Shown: positions 27,166-37,669, counted from the stretch's first letter. The stretch: DNA of 64,000 nucleotides from Alphaproteobacteria bacterium (GCA_012103315.1 WLWZ01000001.1:62001-126000); one strand, 5' to 3'. Program-made: numbers and translations. Notes: a model not told the origin generated them from the sequence alone.

Positions 27166-28242
27166 ATGACAACAGAAAATCTCGATAGTTTACGCGATAC
27201 TCTGCTCGCCGATATCGACGGTGCGGTAGATCTCGACGCGCTTGAAGCGATCCGCGTTGCAGCGCTGGGTAAGCAAGGTAGTGTCACAGGACTTCTAAAA
27301 GGTCTTGGCAAGGCCGCCCCTGAAGAACGCAAAGCGCTGGGTCAGGCGATTAATACCGTCAAAGTGACGATTAACGGCGCTCTTGCGGCGCGCAAGGAAG
27401 ATCTTGAAGCCGGTGCGCTCGATGCGCGGCTGATCGATGAAGCCATTGATGTCTCCCTGCCGGTTCGTCCTAGTCAGGACGGTCGAATACATCCGATCAG
27501 CCAGACAATTGATGAGATGCTGGCGATTTTCTGCGAAATGGGGTTCGAAGTCGCAGAAGGCCCTCACATCGAAACCGACTTCAACAATTTCACCGCGCTC
27601 AATATTCCGCCTGAACATCCCGCCCGTCAGGAACACGACACGTTCTACTTGCCTGAAAAAGAAGACGGCTCGCGACTGGTATTGCGGACCCATACATCGC
27701 CTGTCCAAATCCGCACTATGGTTGAGCAGGAACCACCGATTCGGATTGTGGTGCCTGGCCGTACTTTCCGCGCCGATTATGATGCGACCCATTCACCGAT
27801 GTTCCATCAGATCGAAGGCCTGGTCATCGATGAAACGACCCATATGGGACACCTCAAAGGTTGCTTGATTGAATTCTGTCGGACGTTCTTTGGCGTTGAT
27901 GATTTGCCGGCGCGTTTTCGCCCATCTTATTTCCCATTCACAGAACCCTCCGCTGAAATGGATATTGGCTGTTCGCGTGAAGGCGGCGGTCTGACGATTG
28001 GGGCTGGTGCGGATTGGCTCGAAATTCTCGGCTGCGGCATGGTGCATCCAAATGTTCTTGCGGCGTGCGGAATCGACTCAACCAAGTATCAGGGTTTCGC
28101 CTTTGGTCTCGGGATCGAACGCGCGGCAATGCTTAAATATGGCATACCTGATCTTCGGACATTTTATGAATCTGATTTGCGCTGGCTCAGGCACTACGGG
28201 TTTTCTGCCCTTGATATCCCTTCTGTGGCGAAGGGAGTTTAA
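27166..28242 (+). CDS. pheS: Phenylalanyl-tRNA synthetase alpha subunit
   Basis: 358 residues. N-terminal coiled coil (1-90), then class II motifs: motif 1 region [34 protein letters not shown], the active-site strand [39 protein letters not shown] (motif 2) and [22 protein letters not shown] (motif 3), each given as a recognised landmark. It works as alpha2beta2 with pheT, whose ATG follows after 3 bases. Confidence 0.97.
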   Translation: MTTENLDSLRDTLLADIDGAVDLDALEAIRVAALGKQGSVTGLLKGLGKAAPEERKALGQAINTVKVTINGALAARKEDLEAGALDARLIDEAIDVSLPVRPSQDGRIHPISQTIDEMLAIFCEMGFEVAEGPHIETDFNNFTALNIPPEHPARQEHDTFYLPEKEDGSRLVLRTHTSPVQIRTMVEQEPPIRIVVPGRTFRADYDATHSPMFHQIEGLVIDETTHMGHLKGCLIEFCRTFFGVDDLPARFRPSYFPFTEPSAEMDIGCSREGGGLTIGAGADWLEILGCGMVHPNVLAACGIDSTKYQGFAFGLGIERAAMLKYGIPDLRTFYESDLRWLRHYGFSALDIPSVAKGV

Positions 28243-28245
28243 GCA

Positions 28246-30648
28246 ATGCTGTTTACGTTCTCCTGGCTCAAGGAACATCTTGAAACCGAGGCCTCTCTTG
28301 AGGAGATCACCGACCGTTTGTCGATGCTGGGTCTCGAGGTCGAAGGTATTGATGATCGTGGCGAAGCCTTAGCGCCCTTTACCATCGGCTATGTCAAAGA
28401 AGCCCGCCAACATCCCAATGCGGATCGATTGCAGCTTTGCGTCGTGGATACCGGCAGTGGCGATGAACAGGTGGTTTGTGGCGCGCCGAACGCGCGCGCT
28501 GGCATGAAGGGCGTTTTTGCGCCGAGCGGGAGCTATATTCCTGGTTCCGATATGACGCTCAAGCCATCGAAAATTCGTGGCGAAGACTCCAACGGGATGC
28601 TGTGCTCTGAGCGTGAGATGGGTCTGTCCGATGATCACGAGGGGATCATCGAGTTGCCCGAAGACGCACCAATTGGCGAAGGTTGGGCGAAGTGGGCGGG
28701 TATGGATGACGCTATAATCGATATAGCCCTGACGCCGAACCGGGGAGATTGCGCCAGCGTTCGCGGCATCGCACGCGATCTGGCGGCGGCAGGGCTTGGC
28801 ACTTTAAAGCCGCTGGACGACACCAAGGTCGCGGGCGGGTTTGAAAGTAATATTAAGTGGCAGCGTGATTTTTCTTCTGATGCGGGCGACGCCTGTCCGA
28901 TGGTTGTTGGACGCACCTTCCGCAATGTGACGAACGGTGAAAGCCCACAATGGTTACAGGATCGCCTCCGGGCCATTGGTCTACGACCGATCTCCGCGCT
29001 GGTTGATATCACCAACTGGTCGACCTTTGACCTCGGACGTCCGCTCCATGTGTTTGATGCCGACAAGGTTAGCGGCGACCTCACCATGCGATTTGCCAAA
29101 TCAGGCGAAAAACTCGAAGCGCTTGATGAGCGTGAGTACGCCCTTGAAGACGGCATGATTGTTATTGCTGACGATAATGGCCCGCAGGGTATCGGCGGGG
29201 TCATGGGCGGTATCGCGTCTGGGTGTAGTGAAACGACGAAAAACGTCTTTTTAGAAGTTGCTCTATTTGATCCGATCCGGATCGCAGAGACCGGTCGCAA
29301 GCTCGGCATCATTTCTGATGCGCGCTATCGATTTGAGCGTGGCATTGATCCGACCTCTCTCGAGTGGGGCACGGAAATTGCCAGCCGGATGATCCTCGAT
29401 ATCTGTGGTGGTGAAGCATCTGAACTCACCGTCGCAGGTGAATTGCCGAATTGGCAGCAAAGCCAGTCCTTGCGAACATCACGTGTTCTGTCGCTTGGCG
29501 GGATTGACGTACCGGTGGCAGAGCAGGAAAAATTCCTTACGGTCCTGGGATTTGAGCCAGTTGTTGAAGGTGATGAGCTACGCTGTGTAGTACCGCCATG
29601 GCGACCTGATATTGAAGGCGAAGCTGATCTGGTTGAAGAGGTGCTCCGCATTCACGGCTATGATGACATTCCAGCTTTGCCCTTGCCAAATGATGCGGTG
29701 GTGCCAAATCCGGTGCGAAACGCGGCTCAAGATCGTGTCGAAACCATTCGCCGTACTCTGGCGAGCAATGGATTGGTCGAAGCGGTCACTTATTCATTCC
29801 TCGATGCAAAAACGGTATCTCTGTTTGGCGATGTGCCGGAGTCATTGCGGCTGGTAAATCCAATCAGCGCTGATCTTGATACGATGCGGCCATCGGTTTT
29901 GCCAAACTTAATCGCGGCGATTGCGCGCAATCAGGCACGCGGCATGGAAAATCCGTCTTTGTTTGAGGTCGGTCCGCAATATGCTGACGATACGCCGGAA
30001 GGCCAGGCGATGGTGGCGGCGGGCGCCAGAGCGGGACAGACCGGAGCCCGGAGCTGGGCCGTAAAGGCTGAACCCGTTGATGCATTTCATGCGAAGGCAG
30101 ATGTTATTGCGGCGTTGTCCGCCGTGGGCGCACCAGTAGATAATTTGCAGGTCTCGATCGATGCGCCGGGCTGGTATCATCCGGGTCGGTCAGGCTGCTT
30201 GCGCCTCGGGCCGAATATTTTGGCCCAGTTTGGTGAGCTGCACCCGCGTGTTGCTGCCGCGATGGATATTGATGGTCCGATATCGGTATTTGAAGTTTTC
30301 ATCGACAACATCCCCCCGCGTAAATCAAAGGGCGGTGCGTCGAAACCGCTCCTGACGTTATCTGCGTTTCAACCGGTGCGGCGCGATTTTGCTTTTATTG
30401 TTGATGAAGACGTTGCAGCAAGCGATGTGTTGCGAGCGATTAGGACCGTTGATCGCGCCTTGATTACCGATGCTGAGCTGTTTGATGTGTATCGTGGTAA
30501 GGGTGTTGAAGGCGGTAAAAAGTCTTTGGCACTTGCGGTGACGCTACAGCCCGTTGATGCGACCATGACCGAAAAAGAAATTGATGATGTAGCGGAGAAG
30601 ATTGTCGCCAATGTAGCGAAGCAGGCCGGTGGTACGCTCCGTGGTTAA
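28246..30648 (+). CDS. pheT: Phenylalanyl-tRNA synthetase beta subunit
   Basis: 800 residues, the normal bacterial length. An N-terminal EMAP/tRNA-binding domain (about 40-150: VKEARQHPNADRLQLCVVDTG, QVVCGAPNARAGMKGVFA), a B3/B4 editing domain (about 210-390), the B5 domain (LGFEPVVEGDELRCVVPPWRPDIEGEADLVEEVLRIHGYDDIP region), the inactive class II core, and a C-terminal ferredoxin-like anticodon-binding domain (SAFQPVRRDFAFIVDEDVAASDVL). Tightly linked to pheS. Confidence 0.97.
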   Translation: MLFTFSWLKEHLETEASLEEITDRLSMLGLEVEGIDDRGEALAPFTIGYVKEARQHPNADRLQLCVVDTGSGDEQVVCGAPNARAGMKGVFAPSGSYIPGSDMTLKPSKIRGEDSNGMLCSEREMGLSDDHEGIIELPEDAPIGEGWAKWAGMDDAIIDIALTPNRGDCASVRGIARDLAAAGLGTLKPLDDTKVAGGFESNIKWQRDFSSDAGDACPMVVGRTFRNVTNGESPQWLQDRLRAIGLRPISALVDITNWSTFDLGRPLHVFDADKVSGDLTMRFAKSGEKLEALDEREYALEDGMIVIADDNGPQGIGGVMGGIASGCSETTKNVFLEVALFDPIRIAETGRKLGIISDARYRFERGIDPTSLEWGTEIASRMILDICGGEASELTVAGELPNWQQSQSLRTSRVLSLGGIDVPVAEQEKFLTVLGFEPVVEGDELRCVVPPWRPDIEGEADLVEEVLRIHGYDDIPALPLPNDAVVPNPVRNAAQDRVETIRRTLASNGLVEAVTYSFLDAKTVSLFGDVPESLRLVNPISADLDTMRPSVLPNLIAAIARNQARGMENPSLFEVGPQYADDTPEGQAMVAAGARAGQTGARSWAVKAEPVDAFHAKADVIAALSAVGAPVDNLQVSIDAPGWYHPGRSGCLRLGPNILAQFGELHPRVAAAMDIDGPISVFEVFIDNIPPRKSKGGASKPLLTLSAFQPVRRDFAFIVDEDVAASDVLRAIRTVDRALITDAELFDVYRGKGVEGGKKSLALAVTLQPVDATMTEKEIDDVAEKIVANVAKQAGGTLRG

Positions 30649-30724
30649 AAGAGTTGTTGTGAGACACATAACGCGATCCTATTTTCTGAAGTAGCCCATT
30701 AGAAAAACCTGGAGACTTCTTACG

Positions 30725-31219
30725 ATGAAAAAAACAATTCTGACTGTTTTTGTTGCCCTGGTTTTTGGTGGAGCGGGCGATTTTGCCGTCGGTATCTTTA
30801 TTTATCCCTTTCTTTTTCCACCACCGCCCGCGATGGAAAAAGTTGAAAACCGCTCCGAAAAGATGGTCGTCGCGACCGGCAATTTTATTCATGCCAACCC
30901 GTCAGACCCCGTGCATTACGGAAAGGGGTCCGTTGAGGTTCTCAAAGGAAAGTCTGGCGGAAATCTGCTTCATCTAAAACCAGATTTTAAAGTTGGGCCG
31001 GGTCCTCGTTTTCATATCTATCTCGCCGATAAGGGCAAGATCATGAATAGCGCTGATTTTAAAGCGGCGAAGAAGACGGATCTCGGCAAGCTACGGTCCT
31101 TTGAAGGTAGCCAAGTATATGAATTGCCCAAAGGCACTGATATTGCACCCGTGAAGAGCGTTGTCATTTGGTGCAAGGAATTCAACGTTCTTATTTCCCC
31201 GGCCACGCTGAAAAAATAG
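30725..31219 (+). CDS. DM13-domain protein, membrane-anchored or exported
   Basis: 164 residues. A hydrophobic N-terminus (about 5-35, [23 protein letters not shown]) acts as anchor or signal. The rest is a DM13 domain: [81 protein letters not shown], in pieces. The conserved Cys (WCKEF) is where DM13/cytochrome b561-linked domains are proposed to carry out redox chemistry. It sits between pheT and lepA but shows no functional link to translation. Confidence 0.85.
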   Translation: MKKTILTVFVALVFGGAGDFAVGIFIYPFLFPPPPAMEKVENRSEKMVVATGNFIHANPSDPVHYGKGSVEVLKGKSGGNLLHLKPDFKVGPGPRFHIYLADKGKIMNSADFKAAKKTDLGKLRSFEGSQVYELPKGTDIAPVKSVVIWCKEFNVLISPATLKK

Positions 31220-31247
31220 AACAGTTTCTGAGTATCAAGAATATTTT

Positions 31248-33050
31248 ATGAGCGATCTATCCCACATTCGTAACTTCTCAATCGTTGCCCATATTGATCA
31301 CGGGAAGTCGACCCTGGCTGACCGCTTGATTCAGGTCTGTGGTGGTGTTTCCACTCGAGAACTGAAGGAACAGATGCTCGATACAATGGATATTGAGCGC
31401 GAGCGCGGCATTACGATCAAGGCGCAAACGGTGCGACTGGCCTATAAGGCCAAGGACGGTGAAACCTATCAGCTCAACCTGATGGATACCCCCGGCCATG
31501 TCGACTTTACTTATGAGGTTAGTCGGTCATTGGCAGCGTGTGAGGGATCGTTGTTGGTCGTTGATGCCAGTCAGGGCGTTGAAGCACAGACATTGGCAAA
31601 CGTTTATCTGGCGCTGGATGCAGATCATGAGATTATCCCCGTCCTGAACAAGATCGACTTACCGGCGGCGGAACCCGAACGTATTCAGACCCAGATCGAA
31701 GATGTTATCGGGCTCGATGCATCCGAAGCGATTCATGTGTCGGCTAAAACTGGGCAGGGCATTGAGGAGGTGCTGGAATCTCTGGTTCAAAAACTGCCGT
31801 CGCCTGAGGGCGAGAAAGACGCCCCGCTACAGGCCTTGCTGGTTGATAGTTGGTATGATGCCTATCTCGGCGTGATTGTCCTGGTGCGAATCAAGGACGG
31901 TGTGCTGAAACGCGGTATGAAGGTCAAGTTTATGGCAACGGACGCCGTCCATTCGATAGACAGCGTTGGCGTGTTTTCACCTAAAGCGACATCAGTGGAT
32001 TCGCTTTATCCCGGTGAGGTTGGCTATATCACGGCGTCAATCAAGCACGTCGCTGAAACCCAGGTCGGTGACACGATTATCGATGAAAAATCTCCGGTTA
32101 CGGAACCTCTGGCCGGTTTTCAGCCTTCAGTGCCAGTGGTGTTCTGCGGTCTGTTCCCGGTTGATGCAGATGATTATGAAGATCTACGGGAAAGCCTGGC
32201 GAAATTACGGCTCAATGATTCCAGCTTTCATTATGAGGCAGAGACCTCGGCAGCGCTGGGTTTTGGCTATCGCTGCGGCTTTCTCGGTTTGCTGCATCTT
32301 GAGATCGTTCAGGAACGGCTACTGCGCGAGTTTGATCTCGATTTGATTACCACCGCACCGTCAGTCATCTATCGGGTTCATATGAATAACGGTGATATGG
32401 AAGAAATCCATAACCCTGCCGACTGGCCTGATGTCGTAAAGATCGACAAGGTCGAAGAGCCGTGGATCAGAGCGACGATTTTGGTGCCGGATGATTTTCT
32501 TGGGCCGGTTTTAGCGCTCTGTCAGGAGCGGCGTGGCGAACAGATTGAGCTGACCTACGCGGGAACCCGGGCGATGGCGGTATACCGTCTGCCGCTCAAT
32601 GAGGTGGTGTTTGATTTTTATGATCGGTTGAAGTCAGTCACACGCGGCTATGCCAGCTTTGATTATCAAATGGAAGATTATCGTGAAGGCGAGCTGGTCA
32701 AAGTCTCGATCCTGGTGAATACCGAACCGGTTGATGCGCTATCGATGATTGTCCATCGCACGCAGTCGGAATATCGCGGTCGCGGCATTTGTAGCCGTCT
32801 TAAGGATTTGGTGCCCCGACAGCTGTTTAAAATTCCTATTCAGGCGGCGATTGGGGGCAAGGTGATTGCTCGTGAAACCATCAGTGCGATGCGCAAGGAT
32901 GTGACCGCTAAATGTTATGGCGGCGATGTCTCACGAAAACGTAAGCTGCTGGACAAGCAGAAAGAAGGCAAAAAGCGGATGCGCCAGTTTGGCTCGGTGG
33001 AAATTCCGCAAACCGCCTTTATCGAAGCGCTGCGGATCGGCGGCGATTAA
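31248..33050 (+). CDS. lepA: Elongation factor 4 (LepA GTPase)
   Basis: 600 residues, the usual LepA length. G1 is [14 protein letters not shown], the switch region is [12 protein letters not shown]3 is DTPGHVDF, G4 is NKIDLPAA, G5 is VSAKTG. Domain II, III and V resemble EF-G, and the LepA-specific C-terminus ends [21 protein letters not shown]. LepA acts on translating ribosomes under stress. It starts 28 bases after the DM13 gene and converges on a small membrane-protein gene. Confidence 0.98.
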   Translation: MSDLSHIRNFSIVAHIDHGKSTLADRLIQVCGGVSTRELKEQMLDTMDIERERGITIKAQTVRLAYKAKDGETYQLNLMDTPGHVDFTYEVSRSLAACEGSLLVVDASQGVEAQTLANVYLALDADHEIIPVLNKIDLPAAEPERIQTQIEDVIGLDASEAIHVSAKTGQGIEEVLESLVQKLPSPEGEKDAPLQALLVDSWYDAYLGVIVLVRIKDGVLKRGMKVKFMATDAVHSIDSVGVFSPKATSVDSLYPGEVGYITASIKHVAETQVGDTIIDEKSPVTEPLAGFQPSVPVVFCGLFPVDADDYEDLRESLAKLRLNDSSFHYEAETSAALGFGYRCGFLGLLHLEIVQERLLREFDLDLITTAPSVIYRVHMNNGDMEEIHNPADWPDVVKIDKVEEPWIRATILVPDDFLGPVLALCQERRGEQIELTYAGTRAMAVYRLPLNEVVFDFYDRLKSVTRGYASFDYQMEDYREGELVKVSILVNTEPVDALSMIVHRTQSEYRGRGICSRLKDLVPRQLFKIPIQAAIGGKVIARETISAMRKDVTAKCYGGDVSRKRKLLDKQKEGKKRMRQFGSVEIPQTAFIEALRIGGD

Positions 33051-33059
33051 GCTGGTCGG

Positions 33060-33371
33060 TTACCCGCCGAACCGGCCACGCTTGCTGCGTTTGCGGCCGA
33101 CCCACATCAACAACAATGCTGGGACACCAAATACCGCCCAGCCAGGCCACAATAAAATTGTTGTGATAACTGGTTCCCACAGCCACGGCGCAACATAGCG
33201 TTGGATACCGGCCTGACTGACGCTGAGACTTTGGGCGTCGAGTGTAAACCAAAGCTCACCCAGCGTGATTATTTTCCAGCCGCCATTTCCAACCGCTTGC
33301 CAAGCCTCATACCCGACCGCAGCAACAGCAATGATGGCCAGTAAATAGCCCAATATCCGGCAAATAATCAC
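33060..33371 (-). CDS. Small inner-membrane protein, two helices
   Basis: 103 residues from GTG 33371, which has GGGAG ahead. The frame stays open to 33554 but the extra part would run through the tRNA-Ser gene and is not coding. Two hydrophobic segments (ILGYLLAIIAVAAVGYEAW near 5-23 and TTILLWPGWAVFGVPALLLMWVG near 72-94) flank an extracytoplasmic loop (GGWKIITLGELWFTLDAQSLSVSQAGIQRYVAPWLW). The C-terminus is basic (RKRSKRGRFGG). Alphaproteobacterial genomes carry similar proteins; function unknown. Confidence 0.65.
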   Translation of the reverse strand: MIICRILGYLLAIIAVAAVGYEAWQAVGNGGWKIITLGELWFTLDAQSLSVSQAGIQRYVAPWLWEPVITTILLWPGWAVFGVPALLLMWVGRKRSKRGRFGG

Positions 33372-33524
33372 CTGATCACTCCCTATACGCGTTTGCTGAA
33401 TGGAGCCTAATAACCCTACTGGGTGGCTGCAAGTTTTGTGTTGGAACAGATTTGTGTCCGGTTGATGCGCAAACAACGTCAAGTGCTTGAGATATTGGTG
33501 AACGATGCTAGATTGTGCGCCGCT

Positions 33525-33614
33525 GGAGGGGTGGCCGAGTGGCTGAAGGCGCACGCTTGGAAAGCGTGTAGGCGGGCAACCGTCTCGAGGGTTCGAATCC
33601 CTCTCCCTCCGCCA
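33525..33614 (+). tRNA. tRNA-Ser (anticodon GGA)
   Basis: A 90-base class II tRNA with encoded CCA. Acceptor strands GGAGGGG and TCCCTCC pair with one G-T. The D arm is GCCGAGTGGCTGAAGGC, the anticodon loop TTGGAAA presents GGA for UCC/UCU codons, the long variable arm is TAGGCGGGCAACCGTCTC, and the T arm holds GGTTCGAATCC. Standing alone between the small membrane-protein gene and the WYL regulator. Confidence 0.96.
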
Positions 33615-33629
33615 TAAATACCGGCTCCG

Positions 33630-34598
33630 TTAACAAGTCACACTCCGTAACTGTTCTAAGTACCCCATAAACTCATCGCGTAGTGAGTCCGGTGCCTCGA
33701 TCTGCACCTGTCCTAACCAATCAGGGTGGCACAGTTCATGGATCAATTCGCGGTGTCCCTGGCAGCGTAGTTCGACGACCAATCCGCCTCGCACGCGGCG
33801 TATTTTCTGGCTACGGTGGAAGCGGACTTTTTCGGCGCGCTTGGCGGCTTCCCCCGTAAACCGCAATCGAACATCCAGGATGTCGTCACCGTGAAATATG
33901 CCGAAACTGTCAGCGGCCCAGTCTTTGAGGTTCCAGTCGGTGCGTGCTTCGAAAATTGACCCGGTGGGTCGAACATCCTCAATCAAATCGAGCCGATACG
34001 TCGCTGGATAATCGCCACGCGCCGCAACCAGATAGCCAAATCGCCCGAAGAGGAGACCCAGTGGATCGACGGTGCGCCAAGTGGCGCTGCGCTGCCTGAG
34101 CGCTCGGTATCGAATTTCCAATTTCTCAAATCCCTGAATGGCACGTTCAAAGACTGCCATATGGGCCTCATTGGCCTGAGTGCGGGGTCCGGTGCGACCG
34201 ATATGGGCGGTTCGATTGATCAGCTCTTCTTCATCAATCGCCAAATGGTTGGACAAGGGCTTCTGATTGCCGAGTAGTTTGGTCAGGGCGACGGTGGCGA
34301 TACCCTCCGGCATCGTCTGGAGATGGCGTTCGAGGGCAGCGCGCTCGTTAGGTTGTAGCGTTAGAAGCATGCCAGGCAGGTCGGCTTGCAGCCGCCAACG
34401 CTTGGTCAAATGATGGTCGCTCTCCAACCGGCTAAGCTCGACCTCCAGCCCAATTTCGTCCAACCCCTGCAACATCCGTTCCACGGTTTTGCGGCTGCGG
34501 CCAGTTCGGGCTATGAGCTGATCGATGGTGAGCCCGAGCGAGCTAACCTGAAGTTCAAGCGCGAGTTCCAGCATGTCGCGCAGCTTGGTATAGGCCAT
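33630..34598 (-). CDS. WYL-domain transcriptional regulator
   Basis: 322 residues. An N-terminal winged helix ([33 protein letters not shown], about 20-52) precedes a WYL domain (about 140-225: [52 protein letters not shown], with the typical R and Y residues) and the WCX C-terminal extension. WYL proteins sense ligands, often nucleic acids, and control phage or DNA-damage defence or metabolism. It is divergent from the unknown gene at 34723 across 124 bases with a GAATA...TATTC inverted repeat (34641-34664). Confidence 0.9.
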   Translation of the reverse strand: MAYTKLRDMLELALELQVSSLGLTIDQLIARTGRSRKTVERMLQGLDEIGLEVELSRLESDHHLTKRWRLQADLPGMLLTLQPNERAALERHLQTMPEGIATVALTKLLGNQKPLSNHLAIDEEELINRTAHIGRTGPRTQANEAHMAVFERAIQGFEKLEIRYRALRQRSATWRTVDPLGLLFGRFGYLVAARGDYPATYRLDLIEDVRPTGSIFEARTDWNLKDWAADSFGIFHGDDILDVRLRFTGEAAKRAEKVRFHRSQKIRRVRGGLVVELRCQGHRELIHELCHPDWLGQVQIEAPDSLRDEFMGYLEQLRSVTC

Positions 34599-34722
34599 AA
34601 GTGGTTTTCTCCTCCTATTTCTTATACCCCATTAAATGACGAATAAGGAAGATATTCTCTATTCATCGGATAAACGGTGGCCCAGCCAAAAGAGTAACGG
34701 GCTACATCAGTAGGAGAAGATT

Positions 34723-35178
34723 ATGCATACCGATTTTTTGCCAACCCGGAAGATCCCCGTCAGCCAGCTTTACGCCTGGAACAGCCAGCGCGCCTTTCCG
34801 CTCGAGATAACGCTGAATCATCGTGGCTGCGTCATCCGGGACCAAGCGAGCGGGACAGAATTTTTAGCCTCGACCGACGATGAAGGCTTTATCCGCGGCG
34901 CGACATTGTTAGGCGAGACTCGGGATCACCTGGTGTATCTGATGCTGTCAGACATGACGGGCTGCGAATGGGTGAATGAGTATTCTGAACAATGGCCGCT
35001 TTATCGCTGCTGGACTGAGGCCGAACGAGACACTCATGCCCGTAAAGTGGCAGCGGACTTAGCCGATGACCGCGCAGAGGCAGAGGGCATTCCGGTTCGG
35101 GAAGCATTTGAGGTCGAATATCAGGCGATCTATGAGATGCACCCGGTGACGATTGAGAATTGGCAGGTTGCTGCCTGA
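34723..35178 (+). CDS. Uncharacterised protein divergent from WYL regulator
   Basis: 151 residues, no signal peptide or membrane segment, no family recognised. Acidic, with conserved-looking motifs PLEITLNHRGCVIRDQASG (two beta strands), LVYLMLSDMTGCEW, and a helical C-terminal half rich in Glu/Ala (TEAERDTHARKVAADLADDRAEAEGIPVREAFE region). Start is supported by GGAGAAGATT ahead of the ATG. Its placement opposite the WYL regulator suggests that it is the regulated target. Two cysteines at 40-ish and 90-ish are present but no metal motif is seen. Confidence 0.6.
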   Translation: MHTDFLPTRKIPVSQLYAWNSQRAFPLEITLNHRGCVIRDQASGTEFLASTDDEGFIRGATLLGETRDHLVYLMLSDMTGCEWVNEYSEQWPLYRCWTEAERDTHARKVAADLADDRAEAEGIPVREAFEVEYQAIYEMHPVTIENWQVAA

Positions 35179-35197
35179 GGTAGAAGGTTGGGCGGCT

Positions 35198-35437
35198 TTA
35201 CGACGTCGCCGGCTTTACCCTGATCTTGCTCTTATTGACCCTGGTGCCGTGTAGCGCTGTGATGGCCGCTTCGGCCTCTTCCTCTGCTGGCATTTCGACG
35301 AAGCCAAAGCCTTTCGATATGCCGGTATTGGCATCCATGACGAGATCGCAGGCATCGATGCTGCCATGCTCTTTGAACAACTCGGCGAGCCCTTCTTCGG
35401 TTAGATCGCGGGGCAGGTTAAGGACAATGATCTTCAT
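35198..35437 (-). CDS. RRM-type RNA-binding protein
   Basis: 79 residues forming one RNA recognition motif and nothing more. RNP2 is IIVLNL at the N-terminus and RNP1 is KGFGFVEM near 42-49; the phenylalanines at the RNA-stacking positions are kept. Similar single-RRM proteins are common in proteobacteria and cyanobacteria, and some are cold-induced. A GGAGTC ribosome site precedes the ATG. Confidence 0.92.
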   Translation of the reverse strand: MKIIVLNLPRDLTEEGLAELFKEHGSIDACDLVMDANTGISKGFGFVEMPAEEEAEAAITALHGTRVNKSKIRVKPATS

Positions 35438-35466
35438 GGAGACTCCGGTATATCTATGTGAGACCG

Positions 35467-36117
35467 CTAAATACTCTGGCCGTTGTCTGCGTTATAGCGG
35501 AGCAGCGCATAGATAAACAGGATAACACCGCCCATCTCCATGCCTTCTTCGACGGGTGTCCAGAGATTATAGGCGAGCGTGTCCATCAAATCTTTTTCGT
35601 CGTATATATCGGTTGCGACCTCCACGCCGAGCGCGCCACTGAGAAAGATCGCGGCTGACAGGATAAATAGGTTCCTGATCTGCGCGGGCAGGTGAAACAG
35701 AAAGCGTAGATAGAGGACAATGATAATGAGCGCGACAGGTGCTGCAGCGTAAACCCATGAAAATGCGGTGAAATGATTCAGCGTCTCATGAAATCCCGCA
35801 ATTTCATCAAGCGACAGAAAGAAAAATCCAAAGGCCAGCCCATACCAGGCGCGAATCCATTGGCCATTGCTTATATGTTTCCGGTTGGCAATGAGCAGCA
35901 GCAACATCCCCGCAATAAACAGCAGGATTGTTGAGAACCAGGTCGGAATATTCCGCTCTAGATCGACATCGAAGAACTCGCGGATCGTCGTCGGCACGTG
36001 GCCAACTCGGAAGTGCCAGACCTGCAAGGCGATATGGGTGACGAGCAGGGACGCGACGAGTATGACCAGAACAGTGATGATCTTCCTGATGGGCAGGTCG
36101 ATCACTAATCTGAACAT
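35467..36117 (-). CDS. Multispanning membrane protein of unknown function
   Basis: 216 residues with about six hydrophobic helices (ITVLVILVASLLVTHIALQVW; WFSTILLFIAGMLLLLIAN; WYGLAFGFFFLSLDEIAGFHE; VYAAAPVALIIIVLYLRFL; LFILSAAIFLSGALG; MEMGGVILFIYALL). Acidic and histidine residues sit at helix edges (SLDEIAGFHETLNHF and EEGMEMGG), reminiscent of metal-dependent membrane hydrolases, though no family is firmly recognised. It lies 12 bases after the AroE-like gene in the same direction. Confidence 0.6.
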   Translation of the reverse strand: MFRLVIDLPIRKIITVLVILVASLLVTHIALQVWHFRVGHVPTTIREFFDVDLERNIPTWFSTILLFIAGMLLLLIANRKHISNGQWIRAWYGLAFGFFFLSLDEIAGFHETLNHFTAFSWVYAAAPVALIIIVLYLRFLFHLPAQIRNLFILSAAIFLSGALGVEVATDIYDEKDLMDTLAYNLWTPVEEGMEMGGVILFIYALLRYNADNGQSI

Positions 36118-36129
36118 CTACCCGTCTCC

Positions 36130-36981
36130 TCAATCCGAAAGAATGCTTTGCTCCATCATCGCGCGCAGCTCGTCGGTGACGGTGGGCTCAACCCCGAACC
36201 AGCGCTTCCAGGCCGATGGGCCTTGAAACAGCAACATGCCAAGCCCGTTGACGGTCTTGTTCCGACGTTCGGCGGCCGCAGCGAGGAATGGGGATTCCAG
36301 CGGTGTGTAGATGATGTCGGCGGCCAATGCGGTGGGTGACAGCTTATCGAGATTAATATCAAGCGCCGCCTCGCCAACCATGCCCTGATTGGTGACATTG
36401 ACGACCGTCTCTGCGCCTTCGAGTAACGCATGTCGCTCTTCCCATGGATAGACGGTAATGGGTCCACCATATTCATCGGCAATCTGCTGAGCCTTTTCTT
36501 GCGAACGGTTTACCAGCCGAAGCTCCTTGGCACCTTCTTGCAGCAATCCATAGATCACCGCACGACCGCCGCCACCGGCACCAATCACCGTGCAGGGTCC
36601 GGCATCGGCACGCCAGTTCGGTTCCTGTTGTTTCAGATTACCGAGGAAACCCAACCAGTCATTGTTAGTGCCAAACAATGAGCCATCTTCGCGCACCACA
36701 ACGCAGCTAATGGCACCGATCTTTTTGGCGGTATCATCCACCTCCTCAACGATGGTCATGGCGTCGAGCTTGTGCGGGATCGTCAGGTTACAGCCGGCAA
36801 ACCCCAGCGAATGTAACGCCCTCAGTGCCGGTTCCAGCTCGCCGGGCTTGATCTCCAGGAACACATAGGTTCCGTTTAAGCCTTGCTGCTCCATCCAGTA
36901 ATTATGCATCAAGGGCGAACGCGAATGCATCACCGGCCAGCCCATCACACCGGCCATCAGAAACTTGTCGGGGTGTGCCAT
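36130..36981 (-). CDS. aroE: Shikimate dehydrogenase-like protein
   Basis: 283 residues. The substrate half has GWPVMHSRSPLMHNYWM (Ser pair binding the carboxylate) and the catalytic Lys in NLTIPHK. The cofactor half has IGAGGGGRAVIYGL and NRS..., suggesting NADP or NAD. The C-terminus has GLGMLLFQG..AWKRWFG. The frame stays open to 37137, but ATG 36981 with GGAAGG upstream and the family start (MAHPDKFLMAGVMGWPV) is the right one; the extension overlaps the neighbouring aldolase. Position next to class II aldolases suggests quinate/shikimate catabolism rather than biosynthesis. Confidence 0.88.
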   Translation of the reverse strand: MAHPDKFLMAGVMGWPVMHSRSPLMHNYWMEQQGLNGTYVFLEIKPGELEPALRALHSLGFAGCNLTIPHKLDAMTIVEEVDDTAKKIGAISCVVVREDGSLFGTNNDWLGFLGNLKQQEPNWRADAGPCTVIGAGGGGRAVIYGLLQEGAKELRLVNRSQEKAQQIADEYGGPITVYPWEERHALLEGAETVVNVTNQGMVGEAALDINLDKLSPTALAADIIYTPLESPFLAAAAERRNKTVNGLGMLLFQGPSAWKRWFGVEPTVTDELRAMMEQSILSD

Positions 36982-36988
36982 CGACTTG

Positions 36989-37669
36989 TCAGCCTTCCGC
37001 CATCTTGGCGCTGAAATGATCCCAGGTGCGCTGGAACAGGCTCGCGGTCCATAATTTCTCGCGGCATAAATCCAGCTCTGCCTGAGTGAAGGAATAAGGC
37101 GTGCCGATCTGGGCTGCCATATATTGGCGCTCGGCATTGTCTTCGAGATAGTTCATCAGCACGAAAGCATCGATGATGGTCTCGCCCAGTGTTACCGCAC
37201 CATGCGCTTTCATCAGCGCGGCGGGTCGGTCGCCAAGACAGTTGGTCAAGGCCGTCGCCATTTTTACGTTGTTGATCGAGTCCGGTGAATCGAGCACTGG
37301 CAGCGGATAGACCAGCGAGCCCTGCGCATAGACCGGCAGATATTTCTGGCCCGCCGTCGACAGAACCGTCGACCATTTTGGATGGCAGTGGATGACCCCG
37401 CCAGCTTCCGGGCGGGCTTTATAGACCCCGGCATGCAGATGAAACTCAAGCGGTGGATTGCCATCACCTTCGATCAGATTGCCGTCGAAATCGATAATGC
37501 AGAGATCAACGACCGTTAGCGTGCTGCGCATGCGATTGCCGATATTGATCAGGATACGGTCATCAGGAAGGCGGATACTGGCATGGCCGTTATAATCGAC
37601 GATCCCGGACCGCTCGAGCATACGGATGCATTGCACCAGCTGCTTTTTTTGGTCGTCTAACTCACTCAT
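36989..37669 (-). CDS. Class II aldolase/adducin family protein 1
   Basis: 226 residues of the ribulose-5-phosphate epimerase/fuculose-aldolase fold. It has the N-terminal GIVDYNGHASIRLPDD strand, the zinc site VIHCHPKWSTV (His-x-His) and a downstream His in KAHGAVTLGETI, with the acidic catalytic region before it. It lies 7 bases from the AroE-like gene and 21 bases from the second aldolase-family gene, forming a probable three-gene operon. Members may be aldolases or decarboxylases acting on hydroxy acids; substrate unknown. Confidence 0.88.
   Translation of the reverse strand: MSELDDQKKQLVQCIRMLERSGIVDYNGHASIRLPDDRILINIGNRMRSTLTVVDLCIIDFDGNLIEGDGNPPLEFHLHAGVYKARPEAGGVIHCHPKWSTVLSTAGQKYLPVYAQGSLVYPLPVLDSPDSINNVKMATALTNCLGDRPAALMKAHGAVTLGETIIDAFVLMNYLEDNAERQYMAAQIGTPYSFTQAELDLCREKLWTASLFQRTWDHFSAKMAEG

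Noticed and set aside
33372-33554. Upstream extension of the small membrane protein
   Set aside because: It would run antisense through the tRNA-Ser gene; GTG 33371 has a ribosome site.
36982-37137. Upstream extension of the AroE-like gene
   Set aside because: It overlaps the neighbouring aldolase gene and adds non-family sequence; ATG 36981 has a good ribosome site.
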